Shown piece by piece: positions 4,504-5,464 of a stretch of DNA of 5,464 nt (its first letter is position 1; every line of letters starts with the position of its first letter). The position numbers and the translations under genes were made by a program. This stretch comes from Nitrospira sp. (GTDB taxonomy: Bacteria > Nitrospirota > Nitrospiria > Nitrospirales > Nitrospiraceae), in contig JANYAJ010000248.1 of NCBI GenBank assembly GCA_025361385.1, positions 1-5,464 on the forward strand, read 5' to 3'. The notes under the pieces are model-generated. The model saw only the letters and a program-made list of their open reading frames with translations, searched no databases and was not told the origin of the DNA.

Positions 4504-5464
4504 GTGGGGTCCTTGTCAAGATAATGGCGGGGATCGACTCCCACCGTGGTTGGATCGAGAATCAACGCGATCGTCCGCTTCGGGTTCCGAGTCTGCGCGG
4601 ACAGGTCGAGGTCGAGAGCGGACGATCGCCGATGTCCGGCTTCGTCCGTGACCAACAGGACGACCGGTTGAAGGGGATCGTGGTGATTAACTTGCTTCAC
4701 GATCGCCGTTTCGCCTGTGCTGAGCGACACGCAGGATCCGACGTGATAGACCCCCACGACCTGGACGAACTGCTGAACCAACGCGCCATCCACATGGCCC
4801 TTCGTCCCCAATAAATAGAGCAGCTGCAGCGTATCGTGCGGCGTCTTCCCTTTGTGATAGCAGCGATCGCTCGTCACGGCATCGTAGATGTCCACAATCG
4901 CAGCAATGAGGCCGAATTGGCTGAGATCTGTTTTAACCCGCCGATGAGGATACCCGGTCCCGTCCACACGCTCGTGATGCTCCAGGGTAGGTTTCAGAAA
5001 GACATCGCTGAGACCGGTGGTATTCGACAGGATCTCCGCTCCGCGCAGCACATGATGCTTCATGATCTCGAACTCGCCGGCCTCATAGCGCCCCGGCTTG
5101 TTCAATATCTCGAGCGGGATCTGCGTTTTCCCGATGTCGTGCAACAGCATGCCGGTCCCCAGTTGAAGTAGCGCCTCACGGCCATACCCGAGATGCTTTC
5201 CGACCGACAAGGCCAGGATGGAGGTGTTGACGGAATGAAAGAAGGTGTATTCATCGAACTGCTTGACGCGACTCAAACTGGTGAGCGCATCAGGGCTACG
5301 GAGGATACTGTCGGCCATACTTCCGACCACCTCACTCACCGCCTCCATGTTCAACGCGCGGCCCATCCGGACATCGTCCATCGCGTGATGAATGATGTCT
5401 TTGGCAGCCCTGTAGGCCTGTTTGGCGGCTGGCAGCTCCTCGTCGAATGGGATGGTCGATGGTT
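4500..5464 (-). CDS. HD-GYP domain cyclic-di-GMP phosphodiesterase, N-terminus beyond window
   Basis: 320 residues are visible and the frame stays open to the right edge. The ATG at 5381 is therefore not the likely start: the 27 residues before it (including PFDEELPAAKQAYRAAKD) match the linker that joins a DUF3391-type N-terminal domain to HD-GYP in related proteins. Numbering from the first full codon at 5462, the catalytic set is complete: H76 in YTFFHSVN, H108-D109 in LLHDIGK, H137 in EIMKHHVLRG, H162-H163-E164 in the HHERVDGTGYP signature with G170-Y171-P172, and D191 in DIYDAVTSDR. Such enzymes hydrolyse cyclic-di-GMP to pGpG or GMP at a two- or three-iron centre. About 100 residues follow the core (YHVGSCVSLSTGE and onward), as usual for the DUF3391/HD-GYP family. 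No receiver domain is visible, though the N-terminus is missing. It is translated together with the PilZ gene. Confidence 0.93.
   Translation of the reverse strand, partial: PSTIPFDEELPAAKQAYRAAKDIIHHAMDDVRMGRALNMEAVSEVVGSMADSILRSPDALTSLSRVKQFDEYTFFHSVNTSILALSVGKHLGYGREALLQLGTGMLLHDIGKTQIPLEILNKPGRYEAGEFEIMKHHVLRGAEILSNTTGLSDVFLKPTLEHHERVDGTGYPHRRVKTDLSQFGLIAAIVDIYDAVTSDRCYHKGKTPHDTLQLLYLLGTKGHVDGALVQQFVQVVGVYHVGSCVSLSTGETAIVKQVNHHDPLQPVVLLVTDEAGHRRSSALDLDLSAQTRNPKRTIALILDPTTVGVDPRHYLDKDPT
4510..4514 (-). promoter_or_regulatory. Ribosome binding site of the PilZ gene inside the HD-GYP gene
   Basis: AAGGA on the minus strand, 6 nt before the ATG at 4503, within the last codons of the HD-GYP gene. 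It supports this start and the coupling implied by the ATGA overlap. Confidence 0.65.

Overview
The window is a GC-rich bacterial segment in which all five supported genes lie on the minus strand, so transcription runs from high to low coordinates. Gene content (a nucleotide-sugar or glycan cassette beside a cyclic-di-GMP module) and a 126-bp palindromic intergenic repeat of a type I recall from Nitrospira genomes suggest a Nitrospira-like organism (Nitrospirota). That assignment is from memory and protein style, not a search.

Layout, in transcription order from the right. (1) 5464-4500: the 3' part of an HD-GYP cyclic-di-GMP phosphodiesterase gene; its frame stays open to the window edge, so its N-terminus is outside. 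(2) 4503-3757: a YcgR-like protein with a PilZ domain, overlapping gene 1 by 4 nt. (3) 3756-3209: about 550 bp without a gene, holding an alternating TGAC/GTCA motif, a 126-bp imperfect palindrome (3299-3424) and probably the promoter of the next operon. (4) 3208-2597: a transcriptional regulator with an N-terminal winged helix joined to a C-terminal Rossmann-like domain. (5) 2610-1528: a Gfo/Idh/MocA-family dehydrogenase. (6) 1514-222: a DegT/DnrJ/EryC1/StrS PLP-dependent sugar aminotransferase. (7) 217-1: the first 72 codons of a CMP-nonulosonate synthetase-like cytidylyltransferase, which runs off the left edge.

The two operons appear to serve related purposes at the cell surface. In the right-hand one an enzyme that degrades cyclic-di-GMP is translated together with a protein predicted to bind it. 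In the left-hand one, dehydrogenase plus aminotransferase would turn a sugar hydroxyl into an amine, and the cytidylyltransferase would activate an acidic sugar as a CMP derivative for a surface or flagellar glycan. The unusual regulator heads this operon and may sense a nucleotide or sugar-nucleotide through its Rossmann domain. The exact sugar cannot be told from this window.

The left-hand operon is tightly packed: gene junctions are a 14-nt overlap, a 13-nt gap and a 4-nt gap, and its start codons are TTG, TTG, GTG and ATG in order. No RNA genes, CRISPR arrays, insertion-sequence genes or origins were seen.
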